Positions 1 through 7,234 of a stretch of 64,000 nucleotides of DNA are shown piece by piece. The position numbers and the translations under genes are program-made. This DNA is from Streptomyces sp. CB01373 (lineage in GTDB: Bacteria; Actinomycetota; Actinomycetes; Streptomycetales; Streptomycetaceae). Within the stretch, counting starts at the first letter, position 1, and each line of letters opens with the position of its first letter. Where the stretch lies: assembly GCF_002803075.1 (NCBI RefSeq), contig NZ_NNBK01000007.1:62001-126000 (forward strand), given 5' to 3'. Under the pieces are notes generated by a model, which saw nothing but the letters and a program-made list of their open reading frames with translations, had not been told where the DNA came from and made no database searches.

Positions 1-133
1 AGTGGATCTCAACGTAGTTCTCGCAACGGCCGGTGTGTCGCAGCAGTGGTCGCCCCTGTCGACGTCCTCCGGCCTCCTGGGCGGGGCCGAGACCCGCGGC
101 CATCGATACGTCACGACCTGCTCAACAAGGAGG

Positions 134-676
134 TCAGACCCGGTCGAGGGGCCGATGCGGCTCGTCCGGGAGCTCCACTGTGATCGTGTCGCCGGGACGC
201 ACCACGCCGCCCGCCCGGACGACGCTCATGATCCCGGCCTTACGCACGATGTTCCCGGCCTCGTCGCGGCCGACGACCTGCTTCAGCAAGCCGTCCTGGA
301 ATTTGTCGATCTGCAGGCAGGGATTACGCAGGCCGGTGACCTCCACGATCGCCTCGTCGCCGATGCGCAGCAGTGTCCCGACGGGCAGGCCGAGCAAGTC
401 GATGCCGCTCGTGGTGATGTTCTCGCCGAGTTCGCCGGGCGCCACCTTGAATCCCTCTTCGCCGACTTCGGTGAAGAGCTCCTCGTGAATGAGGTGGACT
501 TGGCGCAGGTTCGGCTGGGTGGGATCCTGCGCGACACGCGAGCGGTGCTTGACCGTGACGCCGGCGTGCACGTCCCCCTCCACCCCGAGCCCGGCGAGCA
601 ACGCGATGCTGGCCCGGTTGGGCTTGGTGAACGAGTACTCGTTGTTGCTGCTGACCGCTGTGACCGTCCCGCTCAT
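134..676 (-). CDS. MOSC-domain protein (molybdenum cofactor sulfurase C-terminal-like)
   Basis: The 180-residue protein reads as a stand-alone MOSC domain: an N-terminal KPNRASI segment, a GVEGDVHAGVTV segment, RQVHLIHEEL, and LGENITTSGIDL followed by LPVGTLLRIG and TGLRNPCLQID, which carries the conserved Cys of the family. Stand-alone MOSC proteins (YiiM/YuaD type) are usually soluble and linked to molybdenum-cofactor-dependent hydroxylamine or N-oxide chemistry; the substrate here is unknown. The ATG lies in a normal position for the family. It is transcribed in the same direction as tpg but is separated from it by about 165 bases, so I would not assume an operon. Confidence 0.9.
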   Translation of the reverse strand: MSGTVTAVSSNNEYSFTKPNRASIALLAGLGVEGDVHAGVTVKHRSRVAQDPTQPNLRQVHLIHEELFTEVGEEGFKVAPGELGENITTSGIDLLGLPVGTLLRIGDEAIVEVTGLRNPCLQIDKFQDGLLKQVVGRDEAGNIVRKAGIMSVVRAGGVVRPGDTITVELPDEPHRPLDRV

Positions 677-841
677 CCCGCGGACCCCCTGTTCGGTAGC
701 GATGATTCACCACGAGCCTAGTCCGCGGCCCGCGGCCCGCAGGATCCCTGCGATCAACCGCGGGGAAGGCCGCAAGTAGCTCGCCGTTCACTACGGGCAT
801 GCCCTGGCAGCCAAGCTGTTGCAGCGACAGGGGCGCGGCTG

Positions 842-1399
842 TTACAGGTCGAACTCGAGGTGCTCGATGTCGGTGAAGCGGACCTCCTCCAGCTGGCCGG
901 CGCGGCGGCCGTTGTCCTGGAAGTACACCTCCTTGAGCGCTTCGGCGGCGATCTCCCTCAGCTGCTGGTCGGTGGCGCCGGCCTCCTGGGCGGCGAAGAG
1001 GCGGGCGGCGTAGCGGGGCGGCAGGGCGACGGTCAGGTGCCGGATGCGGTCCTGGTCCGTCGACCCGATCGGCGCGGTGTAGCCGAGGCGGGCGCGGGTG
1101 TCGATGACGATGCCGCCGGTGGTGGCCGCCTTCTGCCGGGCCTTGGCCCGGATCTGCGGTTGCCAGCGCTTCTTCACCTCGTGTTCCAGGCGTGCGGCGA
1201 GGTCGGCGCGGGGCTTTTTGATCTGGTCCTTCACGTACCGCTCGACGGTGCGCTGGGAGATCCGCAGCATCTGGGCGACGGCCTTGGTGGTCTTGAGCTG
1301 CCTGACCAGGTACCGCATCTGCGCGGGCGCGCTCTTGGGTGTCGGGCGGGTAAAGGCTTTTTGCACCGCGGTGTCCAGGCCGTCCCCGAACAGGGTCAT
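842..1399 (-). CDS. tpg: Telomere terminal protein Tpg
   Basis: This 185-residue basic protein matches the terminal protein that is covalently attached to the 5' ends of Streptomyces linear chromosomes and primes end patching. Visible features are a helix-turn-helix around residues 36-58 (AVAQMLRISQRTVERYV), a basic stretch at 60-90, and a C-terminal acidic tail. Thr114, in the GST motif at residues 112-114, falls at the position reported from the literature (recalled, not checked) as the deoxynucleotidylated threonine. The start lies 9 bases after the tap stop, with a GGAG-like site inside the end of tap, as expected for the conserved tap-tpg operon. Length and gene order support the call strongly. 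Confidence 0.95.
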   Translation of the reverse strand: MTLFGDGLDTAVQKAFTRPTPKSAPAQMRYLVRQLKTTKAVAQMLRISQRTVERYVKDQIKKPRADLAARLEHEVKKRWQPQIRAKARQKAATTGGIVIDTRARLGYTAPIGSTDQDRIRHLTVALPPRYAARLFAAQEAGATDQQLREIAAEALKEVYFQDNGRRAGQLEEVRFTDIEHLEFDL

Positions 1400-1408
1400 C
1401 GCCTACTC

Positions 1409-3619
1409 CTACTCTCCGTTGTCGACGTCGGTGACGGTGCCGTCCTTGATGTACCGGGCGAGGTTGAGTTCCGGGGCGTTGAACCGCTCGCGGACCTCTT
1501 CGCCCCACAGGACGGTCTGGGTGCCCTCGTGCTTGACCAGGCCGGGGTTGATGCCGAGCTTGAAGCCGCCGGGCAGCGGCTTGCCCTCCCGGTAGGGCAG
1601 GAAGTCCAGCGGGCCGGTGCCGTCGACCGCGTACACGACACAGTCGGACAGGACGGCGACCGGGTACTGCCCGGTGAACACCGCATGCTTGACGATCTTC
1701 CGATGGAAGTTGATCCGGGTGCGGGAGATGACCGCCGCGCGGATGTCCGGCCGCCACGTGGGCCGGGACAGCGCCCGCCACGGCTCACCGGGTCGCCAGC
1801 CCTCACCCCGGGGCCGCTCGCGCAGCTTGCCCAGGCCGCCCTTGACCGTCGCCTTGACCGCGTCCACGACGATCGCCAGCTGCGGATCGCGGCCGCGCCA
1901 GCCATGCATCGCCGCGAGGAAGTCGGCCGGTGCCATGTCCGCGTGCACACCGAGGTCGGCCATCGTGGCGAGGAAGGCGTCACGCAGCCGGTTGTACCAG
2001 GCATCCAGGTAGCGGCCGTTGTCGTAGCGCACCCACGCCTCGATCGGCGTGACGTCGTAGCCGAGCTCCACCGCGTACGCCACTGTGGGAGTCGCGTACC
2101 AGGCCGGGCCCTCGGGCCGCTCACCCCTCGGCGTGAACGGGCTCGGCAACAGGCTCGCGTCCAGGTCCACCCACGTGTCCTTGCCGACCCTCACCCGGGA
2201 CAGGTCGACATGGGACAGGTCGACCAGCCAGCTACCCGGGAGCTTCGGATCGAACGCCGGCGCCTTCACGTGCGTCGGCTCGCCCAGGCCGACGACCAGG
2301 CCGTTGGCTCCGGCTGCGAAGGCCATGTTGACGTCGATGCCGACCAGATTGCGGTGCATGCATTCGGCGTCGGTGAGTGGGCGCGCCCAGTCGAAGGCCT
2401 CCTCGAACAGCTTCTCGCCCGGACCGCGGACGTGGAAGCGCGGCAGGTTTTTGAGCAGCGGGTGCCCGTCGGGGGCCTCGCACGGCGCCGGGTCGACCGG
2501 CTGCTCGCCCAGCGAGCCCGGCGTCTTGGTCTCCGACTTCCTGAAGCCGCCGGTGCCCTCGTCACGGACGGCGTGAGTCGGCGGGTGCAGCGCGGTCATC
2601 AACTCCAGGCCGGTCACGGCGGTGGAGCCGCGCGGCGTCATCACCCGGGACGCGTACACACCCAGGACCCGGACCAGGTCCGCCGGCCCCAGCTGCGCGG
2701 CCCCGCCCCAGTGACGGGAGTCGAGCGCATGCCACGACGGGATGCACAGCTGCACGCAGGCCCGCTCCGATCCCTGCGCCGGGCGGTAGATCCTCGCCCA
2801 CGGCCCGAACCCGCGCTTCGTCAGCTTCCACTCCGCGCGGACCAACTGCTTGACGACCTTGTGTCCCTCCGGGATCCGCCCGGCGAGCCGCTCTTCATCG
2901 GTGAGGGTGACCGGCAGGCCGTAGCGCTTCAGCGCCGCCTCGGTGAGCACGATCAGCGGGTCGGCGTCCTTGCCCGGCCCGGACAGCTTGGGCTGACCGA
3001 GCCGCGCCTCCTTGAGCGTCCACTCCACCAGGGCCGGGATGCTCTTGGCGGGCACGTCCAGGACCAGACCGCCGACACAGTACGCCAGCACCTGCCCGTC
3101 TTCGACGTCGACGACGGCGAGCGGCCCGTTCTCGAACCTCGCATCGGTGCCGCCCACCGGGGTGTCGGCGGGGGCGGCCTTCTTCGCGGCCGGGCGGCGC
3201 GACGTCGACGACGGCCCGGCGGTGCGCGCCGGACGGGGCGCGGCCTGCGGAGCAGCGGGGGCGGGAGTCCGAGTGTTCTCGGAGCCGGGCATGCCCGCGG
3301 TCTCGGAGGGCGGGGCTGCGGACAGTGGTCGCGCTTCCGGCGCCGGGGCGGCCGCCTCCTCAGCCGCAGAGGCCGTCGGGTAGAGCTCCGCGAGGTGCTT
3401 CAACAGCCGTGCGTACGCCTCACGTTCCGGGCCCCGCGGCTCGGTCCGAGTCTTGCTGGACTCCCAGCCGGACACCGTGGCCCGGCGCACCTTCAGCGCG
3501 GCGGCCACTTCGTCCAGTGTCAGGCCGTGTGCCTGGCGCAGCCGCTTGCGCTCCTCCGGCGGCGGCAGCGGGGAACGGGACGCGACCAAGGCGTCGACCG
3601 CGTCGAACAACTCGGACAT
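1409..3619 (-). CDS. tap: Telomere-associated protein Tap
   Basis: The 736-residue product matches Tap, the protein that binds the single-stranded 3' overhang of Streptomyces telomeres and recruits Tpg. An XRE-type helix-turn-helix is visible at about residues 24-54 (RLRQAHGLTLDEVAAALKVRR), followed by a Pro/Ala-rich linker to about residue 150 and a long C-terminal region. The frame stays open upstream to 3934, but the ATG at 3619 is preceded by a strong GGAGG six bases away and gives the usual Tap length of roughly 740 residues. It is followed at once by tpg. An intact tap-tpg pair implies that this replicon has, or recently had, archetypal Streptomyces telomeres. Confidence 0.95.
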   Translation of the reverse strand: MSELFDAVDALVASRSPLPPPEERKRLRQAHGLTLDEVAAALKVRRATVSGWESSKTRTEPRGPEREAYARLLKHLAELYPTASAAEEAAAPAPEARPLSAAPPSETAGMPGSENTRTPAPAAPQAAPRPARTAGPSSTSRRPAAKKAAPADTPVGGTDARFENGPLAVVDVEDGQVLAYCVGGLVLDVPAKSIPALVEWTLKEARLGQPKLSGPGKDADPLIVLTEAALKRYGLPVTLTDEERLAGRIPEGHKVVKQLVRAEWKLTKRGFGPWARIYRPAQGSERACVQLCIPSWHALDSRHWGGAAQLGPADLVRVLGVYASRVMTPRGSTAVTGLELMTALHPPTHAVRDEGTGGFRKSETKTPGSLGEQPVDPAPCEAPDGHPLLKNLPRFHVRGPGEKLFEEAFDWARPLTDAECMHRNLVGIDVNMAFAAGANGLVVGLGEPTHVKAPAFDPKLPGSWLVDLSHVDLSRVRVGKDTWVDLDASLLPSPFTPRGERPEGPAWYATPTVAYAVELGYDVTPIEAWVRYDNGRYLDAWYNRLRDAFLATMADLGVHADMAPADFLAAMHGWRGRDPQLAIVVDAVKATVKGGLGKLRERPRGEGWRPGEPWRALSRPTWRPDIRAAVISRTRINFHRKIVKHAVFTGQYPVAVLSDCVVYAVDGTGPLDFLPYREGKPLPGGFKLGINPGLVKHEGTQTVLWGEEVRERFNAPELNLARYIKDGTVTDVDNGE

Positions 3620-4042
3620 GAAACACCTCCTGACCGACACCCTAACCCAATAACCGTACACATTGCGCACTTTTGCCGTACGGGACGCGTACGGAGGTAA
3701 GTCCCGTCCCCGTCGCTGTCCGTATCCCCGGCCACCAGGTCTGCGGTGTTCGCCCTGCGGCGCCGCGGCGCCCGCCATGGAGTGCTCCCCCACGCACCTG
3801 CGCACTTCGCTCCTGCGCTGGCTGCAGGCAGCCGTGGACGGTACGATTTTGAGAAAAGTCAACGCGATTGCCTGCGCGCTTTTCGTGAGCCATTGATGTG
3901 CACAACATCTCTCGGTGAATGCCGACACGCTCAAAAATCCTGAACAGCACGCAGATTCATTCGGGTCGGATTTCAGACCAGACGTGCCAATCCCGAACGT
4001 GCGGCGTTAGCAACTTGACGTTCGACCAGCAATGGGACTCAC
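3620..4042. other. Intergenic region between tap and the phosphatase-fusion operon
   Basis: This 423-base stretch separates divergent transcription units. Apart from the CCGTACG palindrome it shows no ORF with a ribosome site and convincing codon use. The right half (about 3840-4040) is clearly more A/T-rich than its surroundings and contains GATGT-N5-ACATC near 3893-3907 and a TTGACG hexamer near 4015. It probably holds the promoter of the plus-strand operon, but no -10 element could be assigned. Confidence 0.4.
3676..3694. promoter_or_regulatory. Perfect CCGTACG palindrome upstream of tap
   Basis: CCGTACG-N5-CGTACGG has two perfect 7-base arms, centred about 66 bases upstream of the tap ATG. 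A further CCGTAC half-site lies at 3654-3659. The position suggests an operator for the tap-tpg promoter. Autoregulation by the helix-turn-helix of Tap is only a guess, and I could not assign a convincing -35/-10 pair. Confidence 0.4.
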
Positions 4043-5527
4043 ATGGGCTGGCTAACCTTCGGATACTTCGTATCGTATATTCCCTACGCCATGCTGGTGA
4101 AGGCACTGGCCAGTGGCGTGACTCCGCTGTCGCCCCAGCCGATCAGTGGCTACGAGATGCTGCCCGCATCCGTCCTCGGGCAGATCGCCGCGATGATGGC
4201 CTTCCTGGGCGTGTCGGGTCGGTGGCGACACATGCGCCGGAGCGGGATCGGCGGGCGCCGGATTCCGACGGCGGGGCGGGAGACGCTGGCTGCCGGCTTC
4301 TTCACCTCGCTCATCATCGGCGCCACCACGATGAATTACACTTTCGCCGGCGTCTCGATCCTCTTCATGCTGTTGATGATGCGGGGCGGAGTTCTCATTC
4401 TCTCCCCCTTGATCGACAGAGCGGGCAATCGTCCGGTCATGAAACATTCCTGGTTGGCACTGTTCCTCAGCGTGGTAGCGGTTTCGGTGGCTCTCGGTGA
4501 TGTGAACAGTTATCACCTCACGCCGACCGCTGTTCTGAGTGTCCTCATTTACCTCGTCGGCTACCTGGGCCGGTTCAAAATCATGGGTCGCGTCGCCAAG
4601 AACGGGATTGTCGCGACGGACCGGCGATTCTTCGTGGAGGAGCATGTCGCGGCACCGGTCTGGCTGGCCGTGCTCCTGGGCGCGGGAGCGCTGGCCGGGC
4701 AACCGCAACTGGGCGCGGGTTTCACCACGTTCCTGGGTACTCCGGCCGCGTTGGGGGCAGCGGGGATAGGAGTGGTCTACGAGGTGCTGTTCGTCTTCGC
4801 TTCGATGATCTACCTCGACCGGCGCGAATACACCTGGGGTGTGCCGGCCTGGGCGTTCGCCAGCTTGATGTCCGGCCTGGTCGCCTCCTTCTCGCTCGCA
4901 TGGCTGGCCGGGCTCCCGCCTCCCGGGAGCAGCCAGCTGATCGCGCTGGTGTTCGGGGTCGGCGCCGCCGCGGCCCTGTCCTGCCCGTCGGCCGTCCTCT
5001 GGTGGCGCACCCGCGGCACCGGCGCGGCGTACCGGGTGCTGTTCGTCTGCGGTGGGAACACGTGCCGCTCGCCCATGGCGGAGGTCATCGCATGGGCCGA
5101 AGCCGCGGAGGCGGGGATCGCACACGCCTTCCGGTTCTCCAGCGCGGGACTGGCGACGCCGATGCCCGCGCGGGCGATGGCTCCTGGCGCCCGGTCCGCG
5201 CTTGCCGAACTCGGCCTGCGACGTGTGCCGGGCCGGGGAAATCCCCGCCGTCACCGTGCTCGTTCGGTCACCCTGGAACTGTGCCGGGTCAGCTCCGTCA
5301 TCTACTGCATGACCCGGGCCCATCGGGACAGGGTGATCGCCATGGCGCCCGAAGCCGAGGAGCGTACCCTCCGGCTGGATCCGAACCATGACATCCCGGA
5401 TCCGGAGGGGCAGCCTCCGGAGGCGTACCGTCGGTGCGCCGAGCACATCCAGCGTTCCGTGCGCGGCCGCCTGTGCGAACTCGCCGAGTCCTCCGGCGCT
5501 TGCGGCACCACTCCGGGACAGGGGTGA
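4043..5527 (+). CDS. Multi-pass membrane protein fused to a low-molecular-weight protein tyrosine phosphatase
   Basis: The protein has 494 residues. Residues 1 to about 325 form a polytopic membrane domain with roughly eight to ten hydrophobic segments, loosely like a drug/metabolite-type (EamA-like) transporter; I do not recognise a named family. Residues 330-485 are a complete LMW-PTP domain: the P-loop VCGGNTCRSP gives C-x5-R with Cys336 and Arg342, and the general-acid loop DIPDP supplies Asp453. The phosphatase domain would lie at the end of the last membrane segment, probably cytosolic. The ATG at 4043 lacks a clear ribosome site. The gene is followed eight bases later by the AroD/AroE-like gene, so they are very likely co-transcribed. 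The substrate is unknown; LMW-PTP folds can also act on sugar or small-molecule phosphates. Confidence 0.8.
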   Translation: MGWLTFGYFVSYIPYAMLVKALASGVTPLSPQPISGYEMLPASVLGQIAAMMAFLGVSGRWRHMRRSGIGGRRIPTAGRETLAAGFFTSLIIGATTMNYTFAGVSILFMLLMMRGGVLILSPLIDRAGNRPVMKHSWLALFLSVVAVSVALGDVNSYHLTPTAVLSVLIYLVGYLGRFKIMGRVAKNGIVATDRRFFVEEHVAAPVWLAVLLGAGALAGQPQLGAGFTTFLGTPAALGAAGIGVVYEVLFVFASMIYLDRREYTWGVPAWAFASLMSGLVASFSLAWLAGLPPPGSSQLIALVFGVGAAAALSCPSAVLWWRTRGTGAAYRVLFVCGGNTCRSPMAEVIAWAEAAEAGIAHAFRFSSAGLATPMPARAMAPGARSALAELGLRRVPGRGNPRRHRARSVTLELCRVSSVIYCMTRAHRDRVIAMAPEAEERTLRLDPNHDIPDPEGQPPEAYRRCAEHIQRSVRGRLCELAESSGACGTTPGQG

Positions 5528-5534
5528 GGCAGGG

Positions 5535-7151
5535 ATGCCAGTGGCGCGAGCGACGAATGGATACGGTGCCGCCCCCGGGCGGCGGGCCCGGCTGGTGGCG
5601 GTGGCCGCCGAACCGGAGGACCTCACCCCCGGTTCGCTGCGCGGCCTCGCAGGGGTCGCCGACGAACTGGAAGTCCGGGCCGATCTGGTCGGCGATCCCG
5701 ATCCGTCCCGGCTGCGTCGGCACTTCGGAGGGCAGCTGACCTACTGCCTGCGCTCTGCGCGACAGGGTGGCCGCTCGGTTGCCGGCCCGGTGGAACGGCG
5801 CACCCGGCTGCTGCGCGCGGCGGACCACTATGAACTGGTCGACCTCGAGGCCATGGACGACGTGCAGCAGGAACTGCTGGCGGCCGTCCCCGCCCGGCGG
5901 CGGCGTGTCTCATGGCACGCGTCCGGGCATGCGGGGAGGGCCGAGGGGCGCTGTCGAGCGGGGCTGCGGGAGGCAGCAGGAAGGCTCCGGGAGCGGTTCG
6001 CCGCGATGTCCGCCGTGCCGGCGGCGCTGTACCTCCTCGCACCACCTGCGGGCGAAGGACAGTACGGGTTTGCCGCGCCGCTGCTGCTCACCGGGCTCGG
6101 GCGTACCGACGTGACGGCGTTCGCGTCCGGTCCGGTCGGCATGTGGACCCGGGTGCTGGCGCCGTGGCTGGGGGCGCCCGTCGTCTTCGGCCGGGTCGGT
6201 GCGCAGGGGGAGGACGGCATGCCGAGTGTGGGCCGGCTCCTGGCCGACTACGGCCTGCCCGCGTTGCCGCCGCTCAGCGGCCTTTTCGGCATTGCCGGGC
6301 GTGCGCCGGGAGGGTCGCTGTCGCCCCGGCTGCACAACGCGGCGTTGCGGGAACTGCGGCTGCCCGCGCTGTACCTGCCCTTCCAGGTGGACAGGTTTTC
6401 CCGGTTCTGGCAGTGGGGCTTCGACTTCGGGGCGCTGGCCGGGATCCCCCTGCACGGGCTGACCGTGACCGCCCCGCACAAGGAGAGCGCCCTCCACGTG
6501 GCCGACGTCGCCGACCCGGAGGCGCTCGGATGCGGTTCGGCCAATCTGCTGTGGCTCGACCAGGGGCGCTGGCGGGCGGCCACCACCGACGCCGTCGGTG
6601 CCCTGCGCCCCCTTGCCCTGGGTGGAGTCGACCCGAGCGGCCGTACGGCCGCCGTCATCGGTTGCGGCGGCGCCGGACGAGCCGTCGCCTGGGCCCTGCG
6701 CGAGGCCGGAGCCAGGGTGACCCTTGTCAACCGGGGGATCGCGCACGGTCTGGAAGCCTCCTCGCGGCTCGGGCTTCCCTACATACCGCTGTCCCGGTTC
6801 TCCCCGGCGGGGTACGACCTGCTCGTGCATGCCACGCCCCTGGTGGAGCGGGAGCCGTTCCCGGTTGCCGCGGCCGACAGGGACGCGGTGGTGTTGGAGA
6901 TGGCCTACCGCGATCCGCCGACCGCGCTCGCGCGCGCCACCCGTGCTCGCGGGCTGGTCGGCATCGACGGCTGGCAGGTCCTGTTCGTCGAGGTCCGCGA
7001 GCAGTTCAGGCTGATGACGGGCCATCCGATGCCCGACGCGCTGCCGCTGCGGTCCATCTGCTCCGGATCGGCCGAGCAGGCCGCTGTCCACGACCTCACC
7101 GCATCAGGCGGACCGGCACGGGCACACCGCACGGGGCGGGAGGCACCATGA
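5535..7151 (+). CDS. Fused type I dehydroquinase-like / shikimate dehydrogenase
   Basis: The 538-residue protein has the plant-like domain order DHQ dehydratase then shikimate dehydrogenase. The N-terminal domain (about 20-245) keeps the TYCLRS, DLE (Glu105), SWHASG (His128) and GPVGMWTR (Arg206) motifs. However, the strand that should carry the Schiff-base lysine reads AALYLLAP, putting Leu167 where Lys belongs, so normal type I dehydratase activity is doubtful. The C-terminal domain (about 250-505) has SLSP, TAPHK (Lys316), TTD (Asp352) and the nucleotide-binding IGCGGAGRA, so dehydrogenase activity is plausible. The ATG follows GGTGAGGCAGGG, 8 bases after the upstream stop. Primary aromatic biosynthesis normally uses unfused enzymes in Streptomyces, so a specialised pathway is more likely. 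Confidence 0.85.
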   Translation: MPVARATNGYGAAPGRRARLVAVAAEPEDLTPGSLRGLAGVADELEVRADLVGDPDPSRLRRHFGGQLTYCLRSARQGGRSVAGPVERRTRLLRAADHYELVDLEAMDDVQQELLAAVPARRRRVSWHASGHAGRAEGRCRAGLREAAGRLRERFAAMSAVPAALYLLAPPAGEGQYGFAAPLLLTGLGRTDVTAFASGPVGMWTRVLAPWLGAPVVFGRVGAQGEDGMPSVGRLLADYGLPALPPLSGLFGIAGRAPGGSLSPRLHNAALRELRLPALYLPFQVDRFSRFWQWGFDFGALAGIPLHGLTVTAPHKESALHVADVADPEALGCGSANLLWLDQGRWRAATTDAVGALRPLALGGVDPSGRTAAVIGCGGAGRAVAWALREAGARVTLVNRGIAHGLEASSRLGLPYIPLSRFSPAGYDLLVHATPLVEREPFPVAAADRDAVVLEMAYRDPPTALARATRARGLVGIDGWQVLFVEVREQFRLMTGHPMPDALPLRSICSGSAEQAAVHDLTASGGPARAHRTGREAP

Positions 7152-7234
7152 CGACCCGTGCGACGTCCTCGTCCGGACCGCCCACGGCCCGCCTGCCGAA
7201 CGTGACACGGCACTTGGAGGCTACCTCCACATGA
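7148..7234 (+). CDS. 28-residue ORF translationally coupled on both sides
   Basis: The ORF starts ATGA on the stop of the AroDE-like gene and ends ATGA on the start of the next gene, so both junctions are 4-base overlaps. A GGGAGG sits five bases before its ATG. The peptide begins MTTRATSSSGPPTARL and is rich in Ser, Thr and Pro, with no Cys and no membrane segment. It could be a real small protein or peptide precursor, or simply a coupling ORF that delivers ribosomes to the flavoprotein gene. I recognise no family. The double overlap plus ribosome site is the only evidence. Confidence 0.4.
   Translation: MTTRATSSSGPPTARLPNVTRHLEATST

Noticed and set aside
1..103. A minus-strand ATG frame entering the window from the left edge at position 103.
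   Set aside because: Only 34 codons are present, no homology or ribosome site is convincing, and the frame may be chance in high-GC DNA.
860..3700. Very long plus-strand open frame opposite tap and tpg.
   Set aside because: It is the antisense shadow of two genes with recognised functions; its translation is low-complexity and has no domain.
3919..4500. Plus-strand frame overlapping the start of the membrane-phosphatase gene.
   Set aside because: It overlaps the recognised protein in another frame, and its residues after 4043 are out-of-frame noise.
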